A stretch of 64,000 nucleotides of DNA from Scolanthus callimorphus (lineage: Eukaryota > Cnidaria > Anthozoa > Actiniaria > Edwardsiidae). How positions within the stretch are numbered: the stretch's first letter is position 1; the number at the start of each line of letters is the position of its first letter. Shown here piece after piece: positions 51,308-62,809 of the stretch. Location of the stretch: contig CM066912.1 in the NCBI GenBank assembly GCA_033964015.1, positions 16,589,399 to 16,653,398 of the forward strand, written 5' to 3'. The notes beneath the pieces are model-generated. The model made no database searches, was not told the DNA's origin, and was given only the letters and a program-made list of their open reading frames with translations. A program made the translations under genes and the position numbers.

Positions 51308-52433
51308 TAATACATTATGCTTTTACAATTGTTCCCCTGTATTTCCATCAGAGCGTCGGCAGTCATATACATGACACAAGTAATAGTACCACTACCCGAA
51401 GCCGTTCTTTTCATTTCTAGTTGCACACCATCTCTAGTGTTACTAATGTGTAGACCGTTGCCGTGAATAGCATCATCATGATCAATCCGAACCGCTTGAC
51501 AGCTGCATCATAAAAATCAGATGACTCCATACCTTTGCTATATAGCCGATTTGGGACACCATCTACATTGATTTTAATAGATAACATAGCTGGGTTAACA
51601 AATTCACTATCACGAGAACCGTCTGCATGTGGTGTTGTAAATAGCAGTAGGATGCCAGTCATACTTCTACGAGGGATATTCACATTTTCGTTTAAAATAG
51701 AATCCGTCCCTTTGTTAATCGTGAACGTCTTATGAAGATGGATATTTTCATAATAGAATCCCTTCCCAATTTGATATGCCCCTTTGACTTCTTTTGCAAG
51801 ATAATCACTTGATATACTCTGGTATTCTAGCTCAAGATTGGAAATAGCATATGTAAATGGTTTTGTTTTGTCACTTGTGATTGTAAGATCTTTGGATAAA
51901 ACACCCCGTGGTTGTCTAGAATTGGATGCTCTAGAGGTAGTCTATATTTAGTGTTATAGACAGCTGCTTTATGCGACCTCAGCTGTATCCGTCGACACTT
52001 TATCACCCGCACCAGCTCTCAGTTTACGCACGTTGAGACTGGAAATACCTTCCTTCAGTCTATTTTCTCGTTCCTGTTTAGTTAGATGAACATCACTGTA
52101 TAATTTATATAAATCGTATCTATTCGTATCCTGTACCGTCTCTCCACCAAAATGTACCTTGTATCTAGTCTTCAAACATGCTGCTAAATTGTTAACAAAC
52201 CTATTATTTGCATGCTTATCCGTTCCAGTTAGAGCGATGTTAAACACCAATGCAAGGCTATTAGGTACCATAACCACATTGTCTGCTAGCTTAGGAACAT
52301 GGACATATAGAGTTTCACCAGGCTGTGCTTTATTTGGATTCATAGTAACACGGTTCAAACATGTTTCAGCCTTCAGCCCAAATGGTTGTTTGGGTTCTCT
52401 GTTTGGATTTAACTTATCCGCTATCGATGTCAT
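51308..52433 (-). pseudogene. Probable major capsid protein of Polinton-like virus, frameshifted
   Basis: An N-terminal frame of 154 codons (52433-51969: KLNPNREPKQPFGLKAET, RFVNNLAACLKTRYKVHFGG, LYKLYSDVHLTKQERENRL) shifts near 51965. It continues with KYRLPLEHPILDNHGVFYP and shifts to INKGTDSILNENVNIPRRSM and LLFTTPHADGSRDSEFVNP. After a final shift near 51450 it ends at 51308. About 375 codons with three or more breaks. Placement beside the packaging ATPase and the beta-rich pattern suggest a jelly-roll capsid protein. That identity is inferred and should be tested by structure prediction. Confidence 0.6.
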
Positions 52434-52479
52434 ATAAATAATAGAGACGTAATACTTTTATATGATAATGGAGAAAATA

Positions 52480-52727
52480 TATTACTCAACCGAGGGATAT
52501 TGGAAAGGTAATTCAGCTATTCAGACAGAGCAAAAGTAAGTGAATCTGTCGCAAAATGATGGATACAGAAGCAGACAATATAGCAGATATATTTACCTGA
52601 TTACATTCCTAGACCCTATTGAGTCTAGCGGACAGGACTAGCGAATAAGACAACGGATTCTTTATTGCTCAATCCAACATGGCGGCCCGAATGCTACAAA
52701 GCCTGCTGTCCCTACCGCTGACCAACA
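52480..52727 (-). mobile_element. Gypsy-3 3' LTR, partial
   Basis: On the minus strand a purine tract (GGGGGAGA, 52728-52735) precedes TGTTGGTCAGCGGTAGGGAC, with AATAAAG near 52660. The end is uncertain, placed only by the return of the virus region. Confidence 0.5.
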
Positions 52728-54745
52728 TCTCCCCCTTTTTAACGAAAAAAAAAATCTAACAGTATACTATAATCATGTTCTATAATAATATCATGTTCTA
52801 CAGTGTTCCTGTGATACTCTTGATGCTGGTTCTAGACATCTACTTCAGGAGACTTCCCTGCCAGATCTTGTCTGTCTTGCCAAGTTGGGTTGCTCTGGTT
52901 GTTCTTGGATGTCTTGAGTCAAGGTTTTCTTTTCCGCAAGCCCATCAACGGGGTTTGTTTTATTGGCCTTTTTGGCCTGTTGGGGCGGGTGCTGATTGTC
53001 TTGTATTCGTGGTGTGGGGCCAATTTCTGAGTTGTGGGTGATTTCCTTGGGCGGACTAAGCTGGGCTGGTTGGGTAGTACATGGTACCGTTGTTGGGTAT
53101 TCTCTCATCTGACCCGTGACGGGTGTATCGCCCGACCGTGGTTGGCCGTCAGTTGGTGGTGGCGCTGCGGGTCTCAGCTGGATTCTGTTCCTCCTGATGT
53201 TGATTCCACGTGGGGTACGAATTGTGTAAGAGCTTGCTGTCTCATCTGTCTCGATGACTTCCCCATAGTACCATGGTTTTCCGCGTTGAGTTGGCCGTGG
53301 TTTGGCATACGCATAGTTGCCAATGTCGAGTGGTCTTTGTTGTGCTCCTGTTGTCTTGTCATAGTAGGCTTTGCTATCACTCCATTTCTTCATTATTTCT
53401 TGCTGTACAACTCGATAATTGACCATGGAAGGTGCCAGGAGTTGTTCTGCGGTGGGCAGTGTGGTTCTGGTCCTTCTTGAAAACATGCGCTGTGCTGGTG
53501 AATAGGTGTGGCCTTGAGGTGGGGTGTTTCTGTACATCAGCACCGGGTGCATCGCGTTTTGAAAATCGTTTGCCTTTTCCAACATTGATTTTGTGACCTT
53601 GACAGCAGCTTCCGCTCTTCCATTGCCTTTTGGGTGGTACGGCGAAGACGTGGTGCGCTTGAAACCAAAAATCAGTTGAGAACTGATCATATTCTTTGCT
53701 TATAAACTGTGAACCGTTGTCAGTGTGACATATCACGGGAACGCCATACCTTGCAAAATGGGCCTTGTCTTTCTCGATGATTGTGGAGGACAGGGTGTCT
53801 TCTAGCTTGTCAACTTCGATCCAGTCTGAGAAGTGATCGACGGTAACTAGATAGCTCTGGGTTTCGTGTTCACATATGTCTTGGCTGACTAATTCCCATG
53901 GCCTTGTAGGTATCGGTAGAGACTTCATTGGCTCTTTCGGGGCTGACTTACCGTATTGAGCGCAGATGGCGCAGGAATCACAGGCGTCTTGAATCGTTTT
54001 TCTCATTCCGGGCCAGAATAGAACTTCACGTGCCATACGTATGTTAGATTCCACGCCAAAGTGATTTGCGTGTATCTTCGATAGCATGGGTTTGTACATC
54101 GATTGGGGTACCATTACTTGTGTGCCTTTGTAAATTACGCCGTTCTGTATTGACAGTTCGTCCCTGTAGTTCCAGTAGGGACGGAGTGATTCTTGTACAT
54201 TTGTTTTGTCTTCTGGCCATCCATGTATGATGGTGTCTCGTAGGGCTGTCAATGTAGCGTCTTTGCTTGTCTCTTTCTGTATTTGGCTCTCGGTGTTCTC
54301 TCTTAACCTCGGGTTCTTGTCTGTGTGTGTAGCCGCCATCTCTATGCGGAATACTTCGAAAGATGTTGCTTTCGCCGATATGGGGTGGTGAAGGGCTGCC
54401 CGAGAGAGAGTGTCAGCCAGATAGAGGGGGTCGGGCCTCTCTTGTAAGTAAGCTTAAATCGATAGCGTTGTAATATCATGATCATCCTCTGTAAGCGTGC
54501 CGGGGCCTTGTTGAGAGGTTTCTTCATGATAGTTTCCAGTGGTTGGTGGTCGGTGTGGACTTCTATATCAGATTTGCCATATAGCCACTGGTCAAATTTC
54601 TGAAAGCAGTTGCAGATGGCCAGGCACTCTTTCTCAATTTGCAAGTATCGCTGTTCCGTTTGGCTCATACTTGAGGATGTGAAAGCCACTGGTTGGAGTT
54701 TACCGTCGTCATTTGGTTGGAGAAGAGCTCCAAAAGCTTTCACAG
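52728..54745 (-). pseudogene. Gypsy-3 pol (RNase H and integrase), 5'-truncated
   Basis: Frames from right to left: 54745-54342 RNase H (AFTSSSMSQTEQRYLQIEKE, HTDHQPLETIMKK). 54339-53640 integrase (H2C2 CDSCAICAQYGK, VTVDHFSDWIEVDKL, CHTDNGSQFISKEY). 53690-52845 the rest (YHPKGNGRAEAAVKVTKSM with the catalytic E, MYRNTPPQGHTYSP, C-terminal GNYAYAKPRPTQRG). Frameshifts near 54345 and 53665. gag, protease and polymerase are missing. It separates the virus integrase from the capsid-like gene. Confidence 0.85.
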
Positions 54746-55366
54746 ATATATTCAAGAAAGTTAAAATATCCTGAAGCAATAATTGTTGATCCTGGAACAG
54801 AGTTTAAGGGTGATGTTACTAAGCTTATGAAAAAACATAATGTAACCATTCAACGGTCAGAAGCTAGTAACCATAGAGCTCAAGCCTATGTAGAAAGAGC
54901 AAATAGAACATTATCAGAAAAACTATTTAGCCATCAGTATGCACACGAAATAATTACTGATGATCGATCGAGAGAATGGGTAAAACGTTTGCCGGCTGTT
55001 TTAAAATCAATAAATAATGAAAAGATACGAATAACTGGAAAAGAGCCTCTTAATGCAATAAAAATGAAAGATGTAAATATAAGAAATGTCGAATATAAGC
55101 GTCCTGTAGGATTGGACGAGAAATGATTACCGCCAGGTGTAAAAGTTAGATGCTTATATGCAGATGGTGAACAGGAAGGTGGTGATAAACGTCGTGCAAC
55201 TGATCCCATATGGTCAATAGAGATCTATGATATATCACGTACTGTGGTATCGTCTGGTCAACCTGTGTTATATTACCTTTCTAATGGCGCGCCGAAAAGA
55301 TCTTTCGTTAGAGAGGAATTACAAGTCGTTCCGGAAGATCTCAGTTACCTCCTGATAGTGTTTTAA
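54735..55366 (+). pseudogene. Polinton-type integrase, N-truncated, in-frame TGA
   Basis: The frame 54713-55126 contains LKYPEAIIVDPGTEFKGDV (second catalytic aspartate region) and SNHRAQAYVERANRTLSEKL (catalytic glutamate), then FSHQYAHEI. TGA at 55124-55126 interrupts it, but the same frame stays open to TAA at 55364-55366, giving a chromodomain-like tail (WSIEIYDISRTVV). The first catalytic aspartate is missing because Gypsy-3 adjoins. It integrates the virus genome; inactive here. Confidence 0.8.
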
Positions 55367-55410
55367 AATTTTGAATACCCCATATGACCAATAGAGGTAT
55401 AAAACATTCT

Positions 55411-56085
55411 TTATTCAATATTTTTGTATCCGTGAGCCTTTGTATGGATATTGTTTGGTTCTATATTTCGTTTGTCATCATCTCTTGATCTCTTGAAGTT
55501 GTAATTCGTCTTCGTCTTGCCGAAGACGCTGTTGTTCATCAACTTGAAGAAGTCCTTCTCAAAATCATTTTTTGCTGCTGTTCCAAGGTTAGTGTTCAGA
55601 CTAATATACTCATCCAACCAGGTGTTCTCTTCAAATGTGACACCTCTGTGGACTCTCGTCACTTTCAACCCAAAGCTCTCATATAGCTTTAGAGTCTCGT
55701 GATGTACAACATACTTGGTCTTATCGTCTAGATTTGGAATGAGTTTCTCCACTTTGTTAACCATTAGTCTCTGGGGTGCTAGAGGATACTCATTATGCAA
55801 GTCATGAAGCTCAGTAGGATATCCAAGATCCACCTCTAGTATGCATGGTCGCTGTTTCCATTTCTTAATCTCTTTCTCTTTCATCCATCTGAAACCGTGA
55901 GTAGGCAGCTTCTGTGACATAGCCCAGCCATAGAGATTGTTAGCGTCGAGATACTTGATGAGTGTTGACTTTTGTTTCGTGTTGAATGATTTCATATATT
56001 TGTTGTTAGCTTTTGCATACCGTTTGCGGATCATACTGATTCCTCCTCGAATACCGGACTCATCATAGCGGAGCTCCTTTGCGGC
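55411..56085 (-). pseudogene. Protein-primed family B DNA polymerase fragment
   Basis: The minus-strand frame from about 56085 (DESGIRGGISMI) reads RKRYAKANNKYMKSF and DANNLYGWAMSQKLP, the motif A region with the metal-binding aspartate. It ends with FFKLMNNSVFGKT, the motif B Kx3NSxxG-type block. Exonuclease, terminal-protein and motif C (DTD) parts are absent; the frame ends at 55411, 45 bp from the convergent integrase stop. It matches the protein-primed PolB of Polintons and adintovirus-like viruses. It is a truncated remnant. Confidence 0.85.
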
Positions 56086-57045
56086 TGAAGGCCGCAGAGC
56101 GGAGCACCATAACTAAGAAAAAAGCGTCCAAACGATCACAAATATAGCGCATGTATGATATTCCCACAGGGTACCCAAAGCATCACAGGTCGCAAAGGGA
56201 TGCGAGTGAATTTTCGACGTCGAGATTTCCCGCCATTTCCCGTGCGTGCCGTGAGGCCTGACGTCACAGATTGGCATGACGTCACAACATGGCGCCGCCA
56301 AGTGAGTAACACCCGAATGACTTGGGAGGGGTGGGTGGTCGATGCTTTGGTGATGGTCGCGCGTTCGCGATCACTCGCCGGTGACGTCACAACATGGAGC
56401 CGAGCGACGCGACAGGGGGAGGGGTAGGTAGTCAGGGGGGCGCTGCTCGCTCGATACTGACGTCACACTACAGGAAACCAAGAAAGAAACCGAGAAGATT
56501 TATAATATTGAGTTACTTCGATTCGTGGCTAATGCACAAGACGAAACTACACTTGGGAGCAGCTGTGAGAACCAACTAGAATCGTACTACGCAAATTTCG
56601 GAGCAACAAGTGTAAGATGTAGAAGTCAAAAGAGTTCTTCTCGTTGACAACAAGAAGCCGAGAGGCGAGATTCGGCGAGCAGCCAACTATGACAAACATG
56701 AAACACTACAGTCGTGGTCTAGCGGACATGAGGCGTTAATATAACAGAACAGTGGCTTTTGGGGGGACTAAAATTACATGGAGGATCCGTAAAAGGTGGG
56801 TTTCTATTCACTTTGTAATATTGTTGTCGACTGTCGCCGTCTTTGTTGTTTTAGAGCGAAGCTAGCCTGGACCACATGAAAGTCATGAACTACCCAAATA
56901 CTGCTTTGCTAGATTCTTAATTGGTTAATTGAATAAAACTTTTTTTGATTTCCACATAACGGTAGTTAAGTGTTAGTCCCCTCTCTCAAAACAGGGGGTA
57001 ATTTTTTCAGAGACATTGTGGTTCAAACTAAATAATAACTACTTA
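56086..57045. other. No gene; CRE-palindrome cluster
   Basis: TGACGTCAC occurs at about 56258, 56277, 56382 and 56458 in a GC-richer stretch with two AACATGG(C/A)GCCG words. No coding frame above 120 codons is convincing. It could be a promoter-like or TE-derived segment. Confidence 0.5.
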
Positions 57046-57207
57046 TTAACCAAGCGCGAGGTCCGTACATGAAAATATCAGCCCGAGATCGTTTTGTTTT
57101 TGTACAAACCGAGCCGTCTTCGGCGAGGTTTGTACAAAAACAAAACGATCGAGGGCTGATATTTTACTGTACGGACCGAGCAAGTGAGGTTAATAAGAGT
57201 TTTATTA
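57046..57207. mobile_element. Foldback element, AAGCGCGAGGTC family (copy 2)
   Basis: Two arms of about 80 bp meet almost without a spacer near 57127: ATTAACCAAGCGCGAGGTCC ... AAACAAAACGATC on both strands. Same end word as 5669-6033. Confidence 0.85.
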
Positions 57208-57555
57208 TATGGCTTTTTGCGTTATTATCTTTGTACCGGAAATATACGGAAACTTCCGGTGTGCGCGGGATCACGTGTCAAAAGGTCAAAATGCTAATGA
57301 GCAAATGGAAAACTTTCTTTAGCTTAGTAAAGCAGAACGAAAGCAGAACACATTTGTTTCGCCAAGAGAATGTTTTTAATTTGTTTTTCATTTTAGAACA
57401 AAAAGGAAATTGCTTATACAAGGCATAAATCGTAAGCAAATGTCTTAAAGGATTTGAATAAATCTGCAGAAAGCAGTAAGAAAATGTTTCATTCATGCGA
57501 GTGCTTCAAGCAAAATCCAAGTTCAAAAATGGCGAGCAACTAATCCTCTTCATCG

Positions 57556-59037
57556 CTAATCCTCTTCATCGCTCTCGATGATTACACGGCGCCGTTTCTT
57601 GGAGCTCTCGAAGGTGACAGGACCGTTGAACACTTGGAACTGGCAATTGGAAATGTTTGCTCCCGCAAAAATCCCCGGATTGCTCGAATCAGATGTGCTG
57701 GCAGATGATAATAAGGCGCTCGATGAGAGATTCGACTTCACTTGTATTTGGCCTTGGCTTGTATGGAGGATCTTGCTGCAACTGTAAGAGGCAGTGGACG
57801 AGCCAGAAATCAGCGCATTATTGCTTGAACTATTGGCCGACCTGCTAAGGATACAGGACATCTGGCGTTGGTGACTTGTACTGGCTGTTTTGTACGACTG
57901 GAGACTGTCGATGCTTTTGTGGCCACTGAGTTGGGCAATGAATATTTCTGGTGCGTTTGCATCCAATAACCGTGAGATTTGAGTTTTCCTCACAGAATGG
58001 TTACTGATCTTGCCATCTGAGCTTATAATTCCGGCATTGGATGCTGCTGTTGACAGAAATTTGCCGATTTGGGATATACCGAGTGGTGCTTTCTTGTACC
58101 AAACTTCGGTTCGCGAGTTCCTGTTGTGGTTTATAGCCAAGAAGAATGGTGACTCGGGTTTATTCATTTCAACAGGTCTGTGGCTTCTGAACAGCTTGTA
58201 CGTCTCCACAGGGCATCTGTCGTTGCCAGTTGCATAGGCCTTTGGTTTGAACGCTCTTTGGTGGCCGTTCTCCTGTCCTTTTCGGGTTTTTGTACCTCTC
58301 TCTGCCTGCCAAACGAGGAACTCGCGTTCGTCAACAGGGTCTCGGTGAAGCTCAATATCTCCCCAACAGAGCTTACGACTCTCGTCTCTTGCACGAAAGC
58401 CGAAATGGAGAGCCAAAAACCACCATACTGTTCTCTGGAGGATATCTGGGGTGGAGTGGCCAAGCTGACCGGACTGAAATAATCGGTCTTCGTCTTCTTC
58501 GGTGAGGGCTTTTGTCGCATTTGGCCGGTTCCCCTTTCCGGCGACATTCACCAGCTGTTTACGTTTTGCTGCCAGCACCTTGCGTGAGTCTTCAAATTCC
58601 TGGTCCTTCAGAATGTTCATTGAGGATTTTTGCTCTGTCAGCCAACGCTGGATACTCCTCTGGATGCTAGATAGGGAGTCTGGCTCATACTCTTCACCGT
58701 TTCGCTTACGCGCCTTGATGAAAAACTTGGACAGCAATTGGTCAAGTTGTTTCACAGGTAAAGTCTCTATTCTCAGATCTTCCTCCAAACCTTCCCCTTC
58801 CAAGAAACGACGAAAACTTTTCATGTCAGCAGTTGTTTTCCTGACTGTGTTTTCGCTTTTTTGTTCGTTAACAAAGTCTCTTATTTCCTGGCTATCTGAT
58901 TTATTTTGAGGCTGTGTTTCCTCGATGTCTGTTTCCTCGGTTTCGACATTTGCAACTTTTTCAATCGTGCTTTCATCTTCCGCCGGCTCTGGGAAATAAA
59001 ATTCACTTTCTGAGTGTTCCTCCTCACTTCCACTCAT
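57556..59037 (-). CDS. Tyrosine recombinase of Crypton/KIAA1958 (DUF3504) type
   Basis: I start at ATG 59037 (MSGSEEEHSESEFYF); upstream in-frame codons are hydrophobic and AT-rich. 493 codons, intact, one exon. Residues 1-60 are acidic. 61-140 resemble a SAM-like core-binding domain (ENTVRKTTADMKSFRRFL). The catalytic domain shows R215 (FGFRARDE), H347/R350 (NHSVRKT), H373 (SGHKS) and Y382. The last 100 residues are serine-rich with a basic KKRRR signal near the end. Enzymes of this family cut and rejoin DNA through the tyrosine. Cryptons and the domesticated animal KIAA1958-like genes carry it. No TIRs are expected. Either a live Crypton or a domesticated gene. Confidence 0.8.
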   Translation of the reverse strand: MSGSEEEHSESEFYFPEPAEDESTIEKVANVETEETDIEETQPQNKSDSQEIRDFVNEQKSENTVRKTTADMKSFRRFLEGEGLEEDLRIETLPVKQLDQLLSKFFIKARKRNGEEYEPDSLSSIQRSIQRWLTEQKSSMNILKDQEFEDSRKVLAAKRKQLVNVAGKGNRPNATKALTEEDEDRLFQSGQLGHSTPDILQRTVWWFLALHFGFRARDESRKLCWGDIELHRDPVDEREFLVWQAERGTKTRKGQENGHQRAFKPKAYATGNDRCPVETYKLFRSHRPVEMNKPESPFFLAINHNRNSRTEVWYKKAPLGISQIGKFLSTAASNAGIISSDGKISNHSVRKTQISRLLDANAPEIFIAQLSGHKSIDSLQSYKTASTSHQRQMSCILSRSANSSSNNALISGSSTASYSCSKILHTSQGQIQVKSNLSSSALLSSASTSDSSNPGIFAGANISNCQFQVFNGPVTFESSKKRRRVIIESDEED

Positions 59038-59244
59038 TATTTTTCTTCTCCAGTTAAAGACGTTATGATTATGTAGAAAATAAATCCTTTCTTCTTTCAG
59101 GAAATTTAGTTTTAAAAGTTTAGGTTGTTTTTCTTTTACGAGAATCGCCTGGATTTTGCTTAAAAATGTAAACAAGCACACCGGCGGGAAAAATCCGTAT
59201 CGGACACGGCTTGTACGGGGAAATACAAGCCTGTCAACAGCCAA

Positions 59245-60590
59245 TCAGAGCGCGCGTAGTATCTTAGCCATATAATAATGATATGTACAACCTATTGCGT
59301 CGTGGCATACAGCGCTACGCCATATAGTGAGTATGCCAGAATGTACAATATAGTTTTTGAGAACGTGCGCAGTAGAATGGCTACGAATGTCATTACAAGA
59401 AAATGTATCTTAGCCAGGAGAAAAAACTAACTCTCCCCTCTCCTCAAAAAGACGCTCTGCAGTAATAAGCAGACGGAGCTGTCTCAGTTCAAAAAAAGAA
59501 GGCCTTATTATTAGGCAAGCGTGAGTTCGAAGTTACGAGGATAGAGAATCGTCATTTGGACCCTGCTTCACGCACGTCATTTGCGATGTTTGTTTACTAC
59601 ACACAGCAAATGGAATGTTCATCTACCTTTTCTTTGAGGTTTGGTGAAGGCGTTCATGCATAAAAATTAGGGCGCGCTTCGCGCGCAACAAAAGAGAAAT
59701 TTCTGTAAATTGTCTTCCATAAGTTCAAACAGGGGGATCTGGTTACAGGGTGGGGGTAAGCTTTTTAGAACATCGATGTTATGTGGGGTTTATTTTTGTA
59801 TCACCTTTTTAATGAGGGGGGTGCGAATTTTTAACATTCAATAAATTTAGACGTAATAAACGATCGGTCCCATAATGCCATTGCGAGTTTTAAACTCACT
59901 TTGTAATTTCTTTATAGGGAGATGGGAGTTTAGGCAGGATACACTAAAGTTCAGGCAGGATACACTAAAGTATCAAAGGTTTCCCTATTTGAATTTTATT
60001 ATTGAACACTTATTTTTTGTGCATCATAATAACACTGGTACAGTACATCTGTAACATAAAACTAGTACCCAGGTAATATAAACACTAAACTGTAATCCTA
60101 AATAGCTGTGGACCCGGGGGCAGTGGGTGCTGACTTTTTTAACTGGGGGTGGGGGCTGAGCTTTTGGAAAGTATATATTTTTTGTATTTACACATAAAAA
60201 AGAAAAGGAACAGAAGAACCTTTTTGTTTGTTGTTTTTGTTTCTGTTGTGACATTAGGCTCAGTAGGGGTTAAGAATACATTGTGACATATTTCATCAAA
60301 ATATATGTGAGGTGAAAACATGGAAAATAGAAATTACATGCACACTTCATTTTTCCTGTTCGGCACCCCCACTTTTTAGGGTGCTCTTCCGCCCCTGTGT
60401 TATCCCAACTGTTTGGGAAGTAGTATGACCCTGAAGGGAAGATAATACCAGACTGGACTATTTAAGATACCCAAGGTGTTTATATCTGACTTAAATGAAA
60501 ACTCAGGTTGGATCGAAGCTTAAAATCTGAGATCCAAGTGGGAATGTGTGAATTTCCCAACTGGGATAACAAAAAATCATTTTGGCATAG
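59245..60590. other. No gene seen
   Basis: AT-rich sequence with a GCGCGCTTCGCGCGC palindrome at about 59672, a short duplication (TTCAGGCAGGATACACTAAAG, about 59930-59968) and no convincing frame. Confidence 0.5.
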
Positions 60591-60599
60591 GTAGCATGT

Positions 60600-60950
60600 T
60601 AATTTAGTGAATGCAGAAACAACAGCATTGTATTGGCATCCATTCAGGGCTGTAACTCCCTCATACAGCCATATTTTCATTGCTGTAGTGCTGTATGGGG
60701 GACATGTGGCAAAGGGATGGCAAACACCCTCCAGATACTCCAAAACAGGGCAGCCAGGGTTTTGACCTTCTCAAATTATGATAAACGGTCAAGGGATTTA
60801 CTGGATGAGCTAGAGTGGGACAATCTTGAGACCAGGAGGGACAAACAGCTAGCATTGATGATGTACAAAACCCAAAATGGAGGAATCCCAGATTACCTCT
60901 CAAATATTTTCTTGTATTCCTATCAAACTCATAAGTATAATTTAAAGTAG
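60600..60950 (+). pseudogene. LINE reverse-transcriptase C-terminal remnant
   Basis: The frame 60633-60950 reads SLIQPYFHCCSAVWGTCGKG and LQILQNRAARVLTFSNYDKR, then LETRRDKQLALMMYKTQNG. This is the usual end of a CR1/L2/jockey-type RT. No further domains; 5' and 3' parts missing. Confidence 0.75.
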
Positions 60951-61106
60951 AGTTTTTCAGCTCCTGCTTAAAAATTAAGCCCTAGAACATCTTAAAGAAA
61001 ACAATTTTGAGCTATCAGAACTGTCAATATATTAAATATAACTTTTTAATAATTTATGTACTTTATATTATTCATTATCATTGTATCTACCATTATCCCT
61101 ATATTT

Positions 61107-61202
61107 AACAATTAGACCTCAAGGCCGAATGTGCTATGATGAATAGACCATGAGGCCGAAGGCCGAATGGTCTATTGATATCATACGAGAGGTCTAATTG
61201 TT
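61107..61202. repeat. Small palindrome (ACAATTAGACCTC)
   Basis: AACAATTAGACCTC at 61107 and GAGGTCTAATTGTT ending at 61202 are inverse; internal AGGCCGAA words also repeat. Confidence 0.75.
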
Positions 61203-61388
61203 TTAGTATAAACCAACTAGTTGGTCGGTTTTGGCAATGAATGCCATTATTTTATGTTTAAAAAATCAAGTTTTCTTGCAAAGAAAGGTGGTGGTTTTGC
61301 CAGGCACGGTCTATCACTAATAGACCATTAGTAGCTCAGCCAATCAGAATGCAGGATTTGTAATAGACCATTAGTTGGTTTATACTAA
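61203..61388. mobile_element. MITE-like element with TTAGTATAAACCAACT ends
   Basis: The 23-25 bp left end and the inverse at 61366-61388 match closely. It directly adjoins the previous palindrome and both hold a TAGACCAT word, so they may be one compound element. Confidence 0.65.
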
Positions 61389-61443
61389 TTTATTGTATAT
61401 ATATTTTAAATTGTACATAATATGTAAGTTAGATTATATTTAC

Positions 61444-61628
61444 TAAATAAACCCCTTCTGGCGGCTGTAATATCGGCGGATAATGTCCAAGGAAGAAAAA
61501 TGGTACGAAAAATGAACAGCTGGCCGAGAAGCGAAGCTTCGAGGGCAACTGTGAAATTTTGAGGACCATTTTTCATCCGCGGACATTATCCGCCGATATT
61601 GCAGCAAGCCAAGAAGGGGTTTATTTAT
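61444..61628. mobile_element. Foldback element with TAAATAAACCCCTTCT ends
   Basis: The left arm 61444-61486 (to CGGCGGATAATGTCC) is inverse of 61581-61628 with two or three mismatches. 185 bp in all; the loop has CGAAGCTTCG. Confidence 0.8.
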
Positions 61629-62400
61629 TTTAGATCCCGAGAGAGAAAAAAACATTGTGAACGTGAGAAAGCCACTAAACAGTATGGCGCGTAAGTAAGG
61701 CAAATCGTAAGCGGTGATTGGCTTAGATATTTTTATTCGAGCTGTGATTGGTTGACACAAAAACTGTCAATCAAACCCTAACGTGGGGCTAGAAGAAATC
61801 AGAGCGAATTCACAAAACAAATTTACAACGCACAAGTTGTAGTGCTTTCCCGGGTGCTTTTCTACAGAAATCTAGCCCAGATTTCGCGTTTTCAGGTCTA
61901 ATTCCTTGCCGTACTGTTAATTAAAGGTTCTGCTTTGAACTGAAGTATAAATTACAGCCGTGAAATGCAGCATAGTTGGACAAATTTAGCGCTGCCGATC
62001 GAACTTGGAAGTCGGCTTGCTGGACTACACTCGAAGTGGTTGAATTTTTGTTGAGCTGATTGCAAGTTGTTTTTCTATTTGCCAAGCTACGAAAAAATGG
62101 TAAGTTTAAAAACAATTCTTTTATCGTCATTTTGCTCTATTTTGTTTAGTTCTTTCATTTTTGTCGCGAATGTCAAACCGAATTAACTTGGATTGAAACA
62201 ACAACAACAAAAAAACAACAACTTTGTAAACCATTCAAAACATTCACGGCCTGTTCAGTTTACTTTTTTGTATTTTCCGGTGTCGCCTCAGCCACCAGTT
62301 TCCGTATTTCATCAACATTCGTAGACAAAAACTTTGGTTGCTTGTTTTTCATTATTTTTTAAACAGAAAATATCCAGTTTTTGCTTAAAACATTTCTCGC

Positions 62401-62454
62401 AGGACGGATATCACTTCCGACGGACGATATCGTCTGATATCTGTCCTTTGAAAA
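62401..62454. repeat. Short inverted repeat
   Basis: AGGACGGATATCA and TGATATCTGTCCT face each other around GGACGATATCGTC. Confidence 0.6.
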
Positions 62455-62809
62455 TGCATAAAAACGTGATACGTTTCGACCAATGAGTGTGCGTTAAAAT
62501 TGATCACTGGGATATAATAATAGTTAGATACCGTGTAATGCACTTTTGATCATTATATGTTAAAAAGCGCGCTATAAATCAATAAATTATTATTTATTAT
62601 TATATAACTCAATATATACTGAGCATACATTACTGCCAAGATTTTTGTGATTGCATCTAGAATTTAGGTTCTGGTCATGTAAATGGAAATATTTTTTGGC
62701 AAAAAGATGTCAAACAAGTAACTTTGGAAAAATGTAAACAACCAAATCATCAAGTACTGTTTTACCCTTGAAATGACAGATTAAAATGCTTCAAATCTTT
62801 TTTCAATGT

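Noticed and set aside
58010..58909. Plus-strand frames of 71-135 codons across the recombinase
   Set aside because: Antisense shadows of the intact minus-strand recombinase gene.
62097..62105. First exon ending ATG|GTAAGT, as in ribosomal protein genes
   Set aside because: No downstream exon in matching phase or with a recognisable product was found.
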